Assembly: GCA_017543445.1 (NCBI GenBank)
Contig: JAFYGB010000036.1
Span: 1-55,255 of the forward strand
Reading direction: 5' to 3'
Source: Lachnospiraceae bacterium
GTDB lineage: Bacteria; Bacillota; Clostridia; Lachnospirales; Lachnospiraceae
Length of the DNA stretch: 55,255 nt
In this document: positions 44,821 through 54,075 of the stretch, piece by piece
Layout of the letters: every line of letters begins with the position of its first letter
Position numbering within the stretch: the stretch's first letter is position 1
The notes under the pieces: model-generated
The model's input: only the letters and a program-made list of their open reading frames with translations
Told to the model about the DNA's origin: nothing
Database searches by the model: none
Translations under genes and position numbers: made by a program

Positions 44821-45671
44821 TCTCCGCTCTCCTCCAGTAATTCTTTATACACGTCCCGCTTCGAGATCCCGCGGTCCGCCGCGACCTGCTTCATGGCCTC
44901 CTTGCGGTCCATGCCGCGTGCCAGATACAGGTCCATGTGTGACGAAAGATCCATTTCCGCCCACTCTTTTTCCTTCTCGTCGCGCTCCTTTTCATAGGAT
45001 GCGCCTTCGATCACGAGCACGAATTCCCCCTTCGGCTCGGTCTGTTCAAAATGCTCTCGCACTTGCGCCAATGTCCCCCGGACGGCCTCTTCGTGCTTCT
45101 TCGTCAGCTCCCGGCACACCGCGATGCGCCGGTCCGCCCCAAAGAGTTCCTCCAGCGCCTCCAGCGTTTTCGTCAGCCGGTGCGGCGCCTCGTACATCAC
45201 GATCGTGCGATGCTCATGTGCCAGCTCCGAAAGCACCTGGGTGCGCTCCTTCTTCTCATTCGTGAGAAAGGCTTCGAAACAAAACCGCCGCGTAGGCAGG
45301 CCGGACATGATCAGGGCGTTGATGCCCGCCATGGCCCCGGGAAGCGCCGTTACCGTGACCCCCGCATCCACGCACATGGCGACCAGTACCTCGCCCGGAT
45401 CGGAGATGCCGGGCGTTCCGGCGTCTGTGATCAGGGCTATATTCTTCCCGGCCAGCAGCTCGCCGACCAGATACTTCGCCTTGTCGAAACGGTTGTACTC
45501 ATGGTAACTCGTCATCGGCGTCTTGATGTCGAAATAATTCAACAGTTTGATACTGTTGCGCGTGTCCTCGGCCGCGATCAGGTCGACCTCCCGCAGCGTC
45601 CGCACCACCCGGTAGGTGATATCTTCCAGATTACCGATCGGGGTCGCGCATACATAAAGTGTACCGCTCAT
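44817..45671 (-). CDS. rsmI: 16S rRNA (cytidine-1402-2'-O)-methyltransferase
   Basis: A 284-residue tetrapyrrole-methylase-fold enzyme that 2'-O-methylates C1402 in the ribosomal decoding centre. Family motifs: LYVCATPIGNLEDITYR at residue 4, DLIAAEDTRNS near 30, and ITDAGTPGISDPG near 80. The C-terminal helical domain matches too. It starts three bases after the trmN-like stop, within the housekeeping cluster. Confidence 0.96.
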   Translation of the reverse strand: MSGTLYVCATPIGNLEDITYRVVRTLREVDLIAAEDTRNSIKLLNYFDIKTPMTSYHEYNRFDKAKYLVGELLAGKNIALITDAGTPGISDPGEVLVAMCVDAGVTVTALPGAMAGINALIMSGLPTRRFCFEAFLTNEKKERTQVLSELAHEHRTIVMYEAPHRLTKTLEALEELFGADRRIAVCRELTKKHEEAVRGTLAQVREHFEQTEPKGEFVLVIEGASYEKERDEKEKEWAEMDLSSHMDLYLARGMDRKEAMKQVAADRGISKRDVYKELLEESGE

Positions 45672-45674
45672 AGT

Positions 45675-46406
45675 CTATTCCTCAAAATACCGGCGGATCT
45701 CGTCGGTATAAATATCCTTACCCGAAGCGTCCCGTCCCTCGTAGATCACGCAGGTCGGGGCAATGTTGCACTGGGCGTTTCCGCCGCGGATCGCCTCGAT
45801 CAACACCATGTTCGCCGGCTCTCCGATCCGTGGCTGCACGGTGCGCAGCGTCCGAATATGCAGGCCATTCTCCGCGCACAGCGCGAAAATCTCCGGCAGC
45901 CGCCGCGGCCGATGCACCATGTAAAAACGCCCGCCGCTCTTCATCATCTGCTTTGCAGCCTCGATCACATCCGCCAGCGTGCATTTGATCTCGTGACGCG
46001 AGATCGCCTTCCCGTCCGACGGATTTACCAATCCGCCCTGCGGGCTCATGTACGGCGGATTGCAGGTGACCACATCAAAGGATGCTTTCGGAAAATGCTT
46101 CGCGGCCTCCTTTAAGTCCCCGCAGACGATCGACACACGATCCTCCACGCCATTCAAGGCAACGCTCCGGCCGGCCATATCCGCCACACGCTCCTGGATC
46201 TCCAGCCCGGTGAAATGCGCACCCTGTGTGTGCGCCGCCAAAAGCAGCGGCACCACACCCGTGCCCGTGCACAGATCCAGCACCGTTTCCCCCGCGGACA
46301 CCTTCGCAAACCGCGACAGAAGCACCGCATCCATACCGAAACAGAAGCCGTCCGTATCCTGCAGGATCTTATATCCATTGGCCGTCAGTTTATCCACACG
46401 CTCCAT
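45675..46406 (-). CDS. tRNA1(Val) (adenine-37-N6)-methyltransferase-like protein
   Basis: A 243-residue SAM-dependent methyltransferase. Motif I is DLCTGTGVVPLLLA near residue 42, and the N6-adenine or glutamine-type motif IV is CNPPYMSPQGG near 115. It is of the TrmN6/YabB class found beside rsmI in Firmicutes, where the target is usually A37 of a tRNA. The exact target is inferred. Its start abuts the ricT stop with no gap. Confidence 0.92.
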   Translation of the reverse strand: MERVDKLTANGYKILQDTDGFCFGMDAVLLSRFAKVSAGETVLDLCTGTGVVPLLLAAHTQGAHFTGLEIQERVADMAGRSVALNGVEDRVSIVCGDLKEAAKHFPKASFDVVTCNPPYMSPQGGLVNPSDGKAISRHEIKCTLADVIEAAKQMMKSGGRFYMVHRPRRLPEIFALCAENGLHIRTLRTVQPRIGEPANMVLIEAIRGGNAQCNIAPTCVIYEGRDASGKDIYTDEIRRYFEE

Positions 46407-47390
46407 TTAGTCGTCTCTTTCCTCGTACAGCGTCTTCCGCTCCATCTTCTCGATCTCTTCGAGCTTATTAGCCTCTTCCTCAGAGATGTCCAAACGCTTA
46501 TCTCTGCGGCGCTGCTTCGGCTTCGCGAACTTCAGGTCCGCCGCCTCATACTCGCGGATCTCTTTTTCGTCCTTATCCGTCTCAACGATGACGCGTACCT
46601 GCTGACGCAGGGTGCTCACGCTGTGGACCTTACCCTTAAGTCCTTCCGGAGTCGTCACCTCATCGCCCGGGTTGGGCAGGCGGCTGTTCAGGTAGTTGTA
46701 GGTCTCCTGCTCGTTCTTTAAGCAGCACATCAAACGGCCGCACACGCCGGAAATCTTCAGCGGATTGAGGGGAATGCCCTGATCCTTCGCCATCTTAATG
46801 GACACGGGCGCAAAATCGGGCAAGTAGCTCTTGCAGCACAGTTCACGTCCGCAGACGCCCAGTCCTCCCAGCATGCGGCACTCATCCCGCACGCCGATCT
46901 GGCGCAACTCGATTCTCGTATGGAAGACCGAAGCCAGTCCCTTAACCAACTCACGGAAATCCACGCGTCCGTCCGCAGTGAAATAGAACAATAATTTGTT
47001 ATTATCAAATGTATATTCGGTGCGCACCAGCTTCATCTCCAGACCGTACTGAGCGATCTTCTCCAGTCCGATCTCAAAGGCGCGCGCTTCTTTTTCACGG
47101 TTTTTCTCGTCTCTCTTCAGATCCGCTTCCGTCGCAACACGCAGGATCCGCTTCAGATCGCGGTCGCGTTTCTCGTAGCGCCGCGGGCTCATAACGACGG
47201 TCGCGATCTCGACGCCGCGCGCCGTCTCCACAATCACGCGCTGTCCGCGCTGTACCGGCTTCTTACCGGTCAGGTACAGGTACATCTTGCGGTTATTGTC
47301 CACCTTGACTCCGATGACCTGCTCGTCCGGGGAGATCGGCTCCTTATTTTCCGTGTTTTCCGTGTTTTCTGTGTTCTCATTGCTTTGCAT
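46407..47390 (-). CDS. ricT: RicT / PSP1 domain protein (YaaT)
   Basis: A 327-residue PSP1 C-terminal domain protein. The conserved cysteines are present in LGVCGRELCCKSY and ISGVCGRLMCCLKNEQETY (about 190-235), which hold Fe-S clusters in the Bacillus RicAFT complex that aids mRNA maturation by RNase Y, competence and sporulation. An N-terminal acidic Glu/Asn/Thr repeat and a charged C-terminal tail flank the domain. It lies after holB in the order known from Firmicutes. Confidence 0.94.
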   Translation of the reverse strand: MQSNENTENTENTENKEPISPDEQVIGVKVDNNRKMYLYLTGKKPVQRGQRVIVETARGVEIATVVMSPRRYEKRDRDLKRILRVATEADLKRDEKNREKEARAFEIGLEKIAQYGLEMKLVRTEYTFDNNKLLFYFTADGRVDFRELVKGLASVFHTRIELRQIGVRDECRMLGGLGVCGRELCCKSYLPDFAPVSIKMAKDQGIPLNPLKISGVCGRLMCCLKNEQETYNYLNSRLPNPGDEVTTPEGLKGKVHSVSTLRQQVRVIVETDKDEKEIREYEAADLKFAKPKQRRRDKRLDISEEEANKLEEIEKMERKTLYEERDD

Positions 47391-47426
47391 ATCTATCTAT
47401 CCTCATCTTTCTTCCGCGTCTTTAAG

Positions 47427-47463
47427 CCGGTGCCTGACACCGGACTTCGTCGGCTCTGCCGAC
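47427..47463. repeat. Pair of small hairpins between holB and ricT
   Basis: CCGGTGCCTGACACCGG (47427-47443) folds as a 6 bp stem with a five-base loop, and GTCGGC/GCCGAC (47449-47463) as another with a three-base loop. No T-tract follows, so it is not a usual terminator. Short GGTGTCAGGCACC palindromes recur in various bacteria as intergenic repeats, as I remember. Confidence 0.5.
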
Positions 47464-47478
47464 CCTCTGCGCGGCGAT

Positions 47479-48480
47479 TTAGCCCGCGACCCCGCACTCG
47501 AGCAGCAAATTCTCGAATGCCGATTCGGGGTTTACATTGGCCAGCAGGAGCTCTTTCGTCTCCCGGACCTTCTCGAAGATCCGTCCCAGCGCGGCAAATG
47601 AATATGCCTGCGCGGCCGTCTCGATCTTCTGTATACTTTGGCTGCCGAACTGCAGCTGCCTTACATCGCCCGTCGCCTTCAGCACGGCAACGTCGCGATA
47701 CCAGGCCAGGAACAGTTCCATCGCCTCTTTCACATCCTCGCGGTCCTGCGACAACGCGCTCACCGCGTCCATCCGCTCGATCACGGACAGTTTCGGGAGC
47801 TTCGAAAGGATCTGGCTCACCGTCGTGACGAACTCGCGCGCGTTCTCATCCTCCATCAGATGCAGCGCCCGGCCGATATTCCCCCGGCAGTGATCCAGCG
47901 CGAAATCCCGCTCCTCCGACGGCGGAAAATGCGCCTCGACATAGCGTGCGACTTCCTCTCGCCGAAGCGGCTGGAACTCCACCAAAACGCTACGCGAGCG
48001 GATCGTCTCCAAAAAGACATCGCGATTATTCGACAGCAGGAGGATCACCGCGTAGGACGGCGGCTCCTCGATGGTCTTCAGGATGGCATTCTGCGCCTGC
48101 ACGTTCAGAAGTTCCGCGTCATCCAGGATGTAGATCTTCCGTTCGGCGCGGTAGGGCCGGATCACGATGTCACCGTTGAGCTGCTCCCGCACGTCGTCCA
48201 CGCTGACCGTCGCCGGTTTTTCGTGGCGAATGTACTTTAGGTCCGGATGCGAGCCGCGGTCCACCGCAACGCACGCCGGGCAGGTACCGCACGGGCGGGC
48301 CTCCGGCCCGTCTGGCGTCTCGCACAGCAGCTTCTTCGCGAACTCCGTTGCGATCATGCGCTTGCCGATGCCGTCCTCGCCGACGAACAGGTAGCAGTGC
48401 GCGACGCGCCCGCTCTGTATGGAATTGTTCAGATGGGTGATCACGGCCGAATGGCCGACCACCTTCTCAAATCCCGCCAT
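47479..48480 (-). CDS. holB: DNA polymerase III delta' subunit
   Basis: A 333-residue clamp-loader subunit. It has the AAA+ core with GEDGIGKRM (about 33-41), the zinc-knuckle cysteines in PCGTCPAC near 67, ILDDAELLN near 118 and TIEEPPSYAVILLLSNN near 135. It acts with DnaX and HolA to load the sliding clamp. I start it at 48480 with GGAGAG upstream; the ATG six codons earlier has no site. It sits between the GH5 gene and ricT. Confidence 0.93.
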   Translation of the reverse strand: MAGFEKVVGHSAVITHLNNSIQSGRVAHCYLFVGEDGIGKRMIATEFAKKLLCETPDGPEARPCGTCPACVAVDRGSHPDLKYIRHEKPATVSVDDVREQLNGDIVIRPYRAERKIYILDDAELLNVQAQNAILKTIEEPPSYAVILLLSNNRDVFLETIRSRSVLVEFQPLRREEVARYVEAHFPPSEERDFALDHCRGNIGRALHLMEDENAREFVTTVSQILSKLPKLSVIERMDAVSALSQDREDVKEAMELFLAWYRDVAVLKATGDVRQLQFGSQSIQKIETAAQAYSFAALGRIFEKVRETKELLLANVNPESAFENLLLECGVAG

Positions 48481-48515
48481 ATGCTCTCCATTTTCCATAA
48501 ACGGACGTTTTGCTG

Positions 48516-50813
48516 CTACTTAACTCCCTGTGTCAGAGTGATGCCGTTCTTACCCAGCGGGATCTGATGATCCAGCCCGACGAACTTGCCGCCCTTCTGC
48601 CACAGAACTTCCTTTACGAAGTTATACTTCTCGGTGTCCCAGGTCGTGAAGTCGCCCAGCACCAGTCCGCCGGTATCGCCGGAGTTCTGGTTGAAACACC
48701 AGAAGGTGTGATGCAGCTTGTTATCCTTGATCAACTTACGCAGATAGGTCATCCACGTCAGGTTCGGCTCCGTCATGTAACCGCCCCATTCACCGATCAG
48801 CAACGGGGCAATGCCCTGCTTGTAGATGTAGAACCAGTTGTCCTCCCAGCAGTCCTTCATCAAGGTGTCGAAGGTGTACGCCTTGTCGAACCAGGGCTGC
48901 TTATAAACGGTCGGGCCGTAATCGTGCGGCGAATAGACCAGTTTGTTCTGGTATTTGCCGAGGTTTACGGGCGCGTCCTTAACGCCACGAAGGTTGCCGC
49001 CCCACCAGTTGTAGTAGTAGTCCTTCTCATTCGTCGAGGCGAAGTTTCCGTTCTTATTGACGTCGACCGGATAGATCTCGATACCCTCGACCAGGACGAG
49101 TACGTTCGGATTCTTCGAGAGGACCGCATTCGCCGCCTTCTCAGCGATGTACTTCCAGTTGTTGGCGTCCGTACTGTTATTCCAGATCGCCTTCGGCGAC
49201 TCGTTCGGCTTTCCGTGCGGCTCGTTCTTCAAGTCGTACGCGATGATCGTGTCGTCGTTCTTATAGCGGTCTGCCATCCAGGCGAGTGCGTCCAGATAAT
49301 CCTTCTCGGTGATGTTTCCATCCACCCAGAGCGGCTTCATGTGCCCCATCGCGTCGGTCTTCGCACTGTGGATGTCGATCATGATCTTCAGTCCGTTCGC
49401 GTGGCACTGTCCGACCACGTAGTCCCAGATCTCCAGGCTGTTCATGCCGACCAGGTAAGAGTTCGTCGCGTTGTTGAAGTTCGCGGACGGTGCGTTTCCG
49501 GCCTTCCACTGGAGGATCAGTTCGGCACTGATCGGCACGCGCAGGAGGTTGAACCCGTGATCCGCGATCGCGGCGAGCGCACCGTTCAGATCACACGCCC
49601 ACAATCCGTCGAACGTGTTCGTTCCGGTATTGTAGCCGAACCAGTTACAACCCGTGAGCCATACCGGGTTACCGGCCGCATCCACGATCTGGTTTCCGGA
49701 TACGGAGAGCCAGTCATCCTGCGACAGCGCGGGCACTTCCTTCTTACCGGGATTTGCCGTCGGCTGGTTCTGGTTGTTTTGATTCTGATTCTGGTTTTGG
49801 TTCTGGTTTTGATTTTGGTTCTGCGGGTTCTGGTTCACGGAAGCGACTGCTTTTCCGATGGTCACACTCGTGATCTCGGTCAACGTCGTTCCGTTTACGA
49901 TGAAGCCTACGTCGGGACTCTGGCCCGCCATGATGGTGGTGTTATAATCCACCGGCGTGATCACCAGTTTATTTCCCTTCGGTGTGAACGTTCCGCTCCA
50001 AGACTGATCCAGCGCCGGCGCCTTTGCAAACGTCAGTTCGATGACCCAGTTGGACAGGTCCTTCTTCGAAGTATTGTTCAACTTCATGTCGTATTTGGTA
50101 AATGCATTCCCTTCGCCCCAGCGATCGGCCAATGTTACGACGACACTGAGCTGTCCGTCCGCGTCCGTCGCGGTAAAGGTCGCTCCTTTCGCCGCATTTG
50201 CCGGGATAGTGACCGGACCCGAAGGGTTCGCAGGTTCTGCCTTCGTTTCCTCGGGCTTTGAGGGCTCCGCCTTCGTTTCGTCCTCTTTCGTCGGCTCCGG
50301 CTTGGTTTCATCGGCCTTCGTTGTATCCGGCTTCGTTTCATCTGCCTTCGTCACGTCCGCCGCAGATGCCTCCGGTTCGGTTTCATTCTCTTTCGTTGTG
50401 TCCGGCTTTGACTCTTCCGGTTGCGAGGCGTCGGCTGTCGACTCCTCTGCCTTTGATTCGTTCGGCTTCGTTTTATCCGCTGTCGTCTCGCCTGGTCCGA
50501 CACTTATATCGATCGTGGGAATCTGCGCAACTGCTTCCATCTGGGAATTATTTGCCTCGTCTTCCGTCGTCTTCGGATCGCTCCGCTGCTCATCATAAAT
50601 GTACCAATTATCGGGATCATCTTCGCTGCGCGGTGCGACTTTAAACACACCCAGTGCATTCAGCGCCAGAAGGATCGCAAGAAGACCGCAAAAACCAACG
50701 AAGATCCACTTATAGCGTCTCGCACCTTCGTTCGTGATGACATTCGTCTCCAGACCGGTCTCGATCCCGATGGACTCGCGTTTATTCGATTTTTTATTCT
50801 CGTTATCTGCCAT
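48516..50813 (-). CDS. GH5 endoglucanase, membrane-anchored, with CBM2-like domain
   Basis: A 765-residue extracellular cellulase anchored by an N-terminal helix (about 36-56). A Glu/Lys/Thr-rich spacer (about 95-205) precedes a CBM2-like cellulose-binding domain (about 208-318), then an Asn/Gln repeat linker (about 324-351) and the GH5 barrel (about 365-760). The acid/base is Glu531 in DLKNEPHG and the nucleophile Glu675 in LLIGEWGG. It cleaves beta-1,4-glucan. There is no cleavable signal peptide, so it stays on the membrane. It lies within a housekeeping cluster, 74 bp after the gmk-like gene and 35 bp before holB. Confidence 0.92.
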   Translation of the reverse strand: MADNENKKSNKRESIGIETGLETNVITNEGARRYKWIFVGFCGLLAILLALNALGVFKVAPRSEDDPDNWYIYDEQRSDPKTTEDEANNSQMEAVAQIPTIDISVGPGETTADKTKPNESKAEESTADASQPEESKPDTTKENETEPEASAADVTKADETKPDTTKADETKPEPTKEDETKAEPSKPEETKAEPANPSGPVTIPANAAKGATFTATDADGQLSVVVTLADRWGEGNAFTKYDMKLNNTSKKDLSNWVIELTFAKAPALDQSWSGTFTPKGNKLVITPVDYNTTIMAGQSPDVGFIVNGTTLTEITSVTIGKAVASVNQNPQNQNQNQNQNQNQNQNNQNQPTANPGKKEVPALSQDDWLSVSGNQIVDAAGNPVWLTGCNWFGYNTGTNTFDGLWACDLNGALAAIADHGFNLLRVPISAELILQWKAGNAPSANFNNATNSYLVGMNSLEIWDYVVGQCHANGLKIMIDIHSAKTDAMGHMKPLWVDGNITEKDYLDALAWMADRYKNDDTIIAYDLKNEPHGKPNESPKAIWNNSTDANNWKYIAEKAANAVLSKNPNVLVLVEGIEIYPVDVNKNGNFASTNEKDYYYNWWGGNLRGVKDAPVNLGKYQNKLVYSPHDYGPTVYKQPWFDKAYTFDTLMKDCWEDNWFYIYKQGIAPLLIGEWGGYMTEPNLTWMTYLRKLIKDNKLHHTFWCFNQNSGDTGGLVLGDFTTWDTEKYNFVKEVLWQKGGKFVGLDHQIPLGKNGITLTQGVK

Positions 50814-50887
50814 CTTTTCTACCCCTGTATCGTGCCGCATCCCCGATGCATTTCCCGTCGGTCCGACACCGTAAACCCATTTTGTTT

Positions 50888-51499
50888 TTAATCGATTTCC
50901 TGCCCCGTAGAAGCGATCTGCTCACGAATGTAATCTTCGATCGCCGCCATCGTCGCCTCGCGATCATCATTTTCAAATCGTTTCTCGATTCCGGCCGCGG
51001 CTAAATTCTCCTCGGAGAAGTCCGCCTCGTCCGCCAAATAGCGGCGGCATACCTCATCGATCCGCGGGTTCGCCTGCTTGCGTTCCCGCTTCAGCGCCCG
51101 CGCCAGGCGGTCGCCATCCTCCACCCAGATGTAGATCGGGACCAGCACCTCCGGCCCGAAATACTCGCGGATCTTCGCATAGGACTCCAGCGTGCCGATC
51201 GCGAGATAATTATGCTTCGTAAGGTCGAACTGCCCGTCGTCGATCGTCATGTAGCTCCAATCTCCGCATACCGTGTGGTACGTTCGCTTCTCGATCACCT
51301 TGCCCGATCGAAGGAAGCGCTCCATCGCCGCCTCGTCGATAAAATGGTACTCCACGCCTTCGCTTTCTCCCTCGCGGATCGGACGCGTCGTGTACAGTAC
51401 GACCGTCTTAAGGTCCAGTTCGGGATCTTCCTCCAGATGTTGAAACATCGTGTCCTTTCCCGTAGCGCTTTTTCCCATCAGGTAAAATATCTTTCCCAT
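50888..51499 (-). CDS. Guanylate kinase-like protein
   Basis: A 203-residue kinase-like protein. The P-loop is [10 protein letters not shown] (about 8-17), and [19 protein letters not shown] near 37-55 matches the GMP-binding region of guanylate kinase. The rest is divergent from the true Gmk, so it could be a paralogue with other roles. GGAGA precedes the ATG by five bases. It follows the decarboxylase gene by 36 bp, an order known from Lachnospiraceae. Confidence 0.85.
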   Translation of the reverse strand: MGKIFYLMGKSATGKDTMFQHLEEDPELDLKTVVLYTTRPIREGESEGVEYHFIDEAAMERFLRSGKVIEKRTYHTVCGDWSYMTIDDGQFDLTKHNYLAIGTLESYAKIREYFGPEVLVPIYIWVEDGDRLARALKRERKQANPRIDEVCRRYLADEADFSEENLAAAGIEKRFENDDREATMAAIEDYIREQIASTGQEID

Positions 51500-51535
51500 T
51501 GCTGTCTCCGATTTCGGGTCGTAAGACCCTTTGCT

Positions 51536-53038
51536 TTATATCGTAAGGACCGTGATGCGGTCCTCGGTCGTCATTCCGCGCAAGGTGGCTCCGGCCTCTT
51601 GCAGCTTCATCAAATGGTCGATCGCGCCCTGGGTGATCCTCTCGCCGCATACGATCTGCGGGATTCCGGGCGGATACACATACACCGTGTTCGCGCTTGT
51701 GCGTCCGGCCGCCTGTGTAAGCTTGATCGACGTAGCTTCCGCATTCGCATGATAGGCTTCGAACGGCGTCAAGACCTGCTCTGCACGGTACGCGTCGGAA
51801 ACTTCTTTCACGTTGATCGTCGAACGAACACTCTGCACCGCTGCCTCCCGTTCCACAGGATATGCGGCCAATGCTTCATACAACCGGTCGAAGCCTTCGT
51901 CGCTGTCAAACAGGCTCGCCAAAGCCAGTACCATATCCGGCGATGCCGCCTCGGTCTCGATCTGCGCATCCCGCAAGTACTCCGCAAGCGCATAGCCCCG
52001 CTTCGGGCACAGGATCACGATCTTCGAGGGATCCTTGCACCACCCGTTCGAAAAGAGCGTATCCCGCGAAGCATTGCCCCAGAATGACCCGAAAAGAGAT
52101 ACCCCCGGCAGATCCTCACACCTCTTGTAAAACGCCTCTAAACGTGTGTAAAACGCGTTCATAGCCGCCTCTCCGTACTTCTCCATGAAGTTCAGGCAAC
52201 GCAGCAACGCGGCCACCAAAACATACGAAGGACTCGTGCTGGTGAAATATGCGACCGAATCGCGTAACTTCTGCGCATCGACCCGGTCCGAGCAGCGGTG
52301 CAGAAGCGCCGTTTGCGTCATTGCGGGCAATGTTTTGTGTACGCTTTGGATCACGAGATCGGCGCCGGCACGAACTGCGGAAAGCTCCGGCCGAATATAG
52401 TTCAAGTGCGCTCCATGCGCCTCATCGACGATCATCATCTTATGATGCGCGTGCGCCAACTGCGCCAACGCGGAAATATCGGAAAGGATGCCGTCGTACG
52501 TCGGCGAAACGACCAGGACAGCCTTTGCATCAGGATGCTCGATAAGCCCCCGCTCCAGTTCCTGCGGCGTGATCGCTCCGAAAAATAAAGCGTCTCCGGC
52601 TACCAGTTCCTGCGGGTATAAATATGCCGGCGTAAGCTTTCCATGCAAGACTTGACGATAGACACTGATATGCGAATTACGCGCCATCAGGATCTCATCT
52701 CCCGGGTTACAAACCGCATCGATCGCTGCACAGATACCACTTGTCGATCCATTGACCAGGAAAAATGTCTCCTGCGCTCCATAAAACGACGCGCAACGCT
52801 CCATCGCAGCCTTCAGCTCCCCCGTCGGATGGTTCAGGTCATCGAAAGGCTCTACCTCCGTGATGTCCATCCGAAGGATATCATCGAAAGCACACGCAAA
52901 CGCAGCACTCTCCTCGGGGTGCATCGAACGCAAAAACTCCTCCATGCCACGCCTCTTATGACCCGGCATGTGAAACGGATAGACCCGATTGGACTTCAAA
53001 GCCTCTAATTTTTCATAAAGCGGAACCCATCGATCCAT
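51536..53038 (-). CDS. Orn/Lys/Arg family PLP decarboxylase
   Basis: A 500-residue fold-type I PLP enzyme of the ornithine/lysine/arginine decarboxylase class, likely making a polyamine precursor such as agmatine or cadaverine. It has HMPGHKRR near residue 25, DITEVEPFDDLNHPTG near 58, the cofactor Asp in VDEAHGAHL near 208, and the PLP Lys235 in SVHKTLPAMTQTA. The substrate cannot be set from sequence. I start it at 53038 with GAGGGG nine bases upstream; a GTG eight codons earlier lacks a site. It heads the holB-region operon behind a good promoter. Confidence 0.92.
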   Translation of the reverse strand: MDRWVPLYEKLEALKSNRVYPFHMPGHKRRGMEEFLRSMHPEESAAFACAFDDILRMDITEVEPFDDLNHPTGELKAAMERCASFYGAQETFFLVNGSTSGICAAIDAVCNPGDEILMARNSHISVYRQVLHGKLTPAYLYPQELVAGDALFFGAITPQELERGLIEHPDAKAVLVVSPTYDGILSDISALAQLAHAHHKMMIVDEAHGAHLNYIRPELSAVRAGADLVIQSVHKTLPAMTQTALLHRCSDRVDAQKLRDSVAYFTSTSPSYVLVAALLRCLNFMEKYGEAAMNAFYTRLEAFYKRCEDLPGVSLFGSFWGNASRDTLFSNGWCKDPSKIVILCPKRGYALAEYLRDAQIETEAASPDMVLALASLFDSDEGFDRLYEALAAYPVEREAAVQSVRSTINVKEVSDAYRAEQVLTPFEAYHANAEATSIKLTQAAGRTSANTVYVYPPGIPQIVCGERITQGAIDHLMKLQEAGATLRGMTTEDRITVLTI

Positions 53039-53112
53039 CGTCTGCGACCCCTCAAAAAACACTCAAATCCTCATCGAAACGTATGATAGGGCATACTAAC
53101 CGATGATACGTT

Positions 53113-53141
53113 ATTATACCATAAACCAGCCCCTTTTTGAA
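53113..53141 (-). promoter_or_regulatory. Promoter of the decarboxylase-led operon
   Basis: Minus strand TTCAAA (53141-53136) and consensus TATAAT (53118-53113), 17 bp apart, about 75 bp upstream of the start codon. Confidence 0.65.
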
Positions 53142-53196
53142 CATAAAAACCAAAAAAGGGCCCATAAACCCACATTTAACAGGATTTATAAACAAC

Positions 53197-53234
53197 AAAA
53201 AACGATGAAACGCGGCGATATCCACATTTCATCG
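53197..53234 (-). terminator. Terminator of the tRNA cluster
   Basis: CGATGAAA (53203-53210) pairs with TTTCATCG (53227-53234) and on the minus strand is followed by six T residues. It lies about 25 bp past tRNA-Phe. Confidence 0.85.
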
Positions 53235-53255
53235 AGTTTATCAACAAAAAAGTAG

Positions 53256-53328
53256 TGCCCAGAACCGGAATCGAACCAGTGACACATGGATTTTCAGTCC
53301 ATTGCTCTACCAACTGAGCTATCTGGGC
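53256..53328 (-). tRNA. tRNA-Phe (GAA)
   Basis: A 73 nt cloverleaf with acceptor GCCCAGA/TCTGGGC, anticodon loop CTGAAAA (anticodon GAA), standard D and T arms, discriminator A and no encoded CCA. It is the last tRNA of the cluster in transcription order. Confidence 0.97.
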
Positions 53329-53339
53329 GAATGGGAGAA

Positions 53340-53619
53340 TTAGGCGAGTAACCCGGTATGTGTTTCCGAGACCATCGAAAGCTTGCTTTCGGATGGCGAA
53401 GGAAATGCAGACCGATACGTTTGCTCATCTATGAGCAAACGGTCAATCGGCGAACGCGAAGCGTTTGACGATTGGGTTACGAGCGAAGTGGCTATCAAAC
53501 TCTCCGACGAATGCGAAGCATTTGACGGTTGGGAGCTGCGCGTAAGCAGCGTGGCTATCAAACTCAGCCTCTACCCTACGGGAGAAAATCTCCTTCGGTG
53601 AAAGTCTAACCTTCACCGA
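53340..53619. repeat. Hairpin-rich repetitive spacer between tRNA-Phe and tRNA-fMet
   Basis: About 280 bp holding a chain of stem-loops: CCATC-GAAAGC with its complement (53372-53396), a perfect 11 bp stem (53418-53428 with 53431-53441), GGAGA/TCTCC (53581-53593) and TCGGTGAA/TTCACCGA (53595-53619). Within it are two imperfect tandem copies (53449-53502 and 53506-53565), sharing GCGAAGC-TTTGACG and GTGGCTATCAAACTC. Open frames cross it on both strands but look like repeat translations. The tRNA transcript should include it. Confidence 0.7.
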
Positions 53620-53620
53620 G

Positions 53621-53694
<74 letters not shown>

Positions 53695-53718
53695 ACGCTA
53701 TCCTTGAAAACAAGGAAG

Positions 53719-53799
53719 TGGATGGGAGTGGATTCGAACCACTGAAGCTAACGCAACAGATTTACAGTCTGCCCCCTTTGGCCACTCGGGAACCCATCC
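53719..53799 (-). tRNA. tRNA-Tyr (GTA)
   Basis: An 81 nt class II tRNA with acceptor GGATGGG/CCCATCC, anticodon loop CTGTAAA (anticodon GTA) and a long variable arm. Discriminator A. Confidence 0.95.
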
Positions 53800-53812
53800 A
53801 TTTTTAAAAGTA

Positions 53813-53885
53813 TGGGGCCTATAGGGCTCGAACCTATGACCCTCTGCTTGTAAGGCAGATGCTCTCCCAGCTGAGCTAAGACCCC
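53813..53885 (-). tRNA. tRNA-Val (TAC)
   Basis: A 73 nt tRNA with acceptor GGGGTCT/AGGCCCC (one G-U), anticodon loop CTTACAA (anticodon TAC), discriminator A. It is first in the cluster, 30 bp from the promoter. Confidence 0.96.
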
Positions 53886-53914
53886 ATATAGTGCTTGAAA
53901 CAAGCGACCATAAA

Positions 53915-53943
53915 ATCTTACTTCATTCTACTCACCGTGTCAA
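53915..53943 (-). promoter_or_regulatory. Promoter of the tRNA cluster
   Basis: Minus strand TTGACA (53943-53938) and TAAGAT (53920-53915), 17 bp apart, upstream of tRNA-Val. The four tRNAs and the repetitive spacer are probably one transcript. Confidence 0.82.
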
Positions 53944-54075
53944 GTACTTTTTATATACTTACCCAAATTCAAGTCTCGCGCGACTGACAATATCAACCCT
54001 GATTTAACTGCTCCAAATCTGATCCGTCAGCGCTCAGCTTTTTAGGGCTGCTTCCGGTAATGCCCGGTCTATTTC

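Noticed and set aside
53340-53601. Open frames on both strands in the tRNA spacer
   Set aside because: Their translations simply mirror the tandem repeats, and starts lack ribosome sites. A structured RNA spacer explains the region better.
53340-53620. CRISPR array
   Set aside because: The repeats are two imperfect copies of different length, without regular spacers or cas genes.
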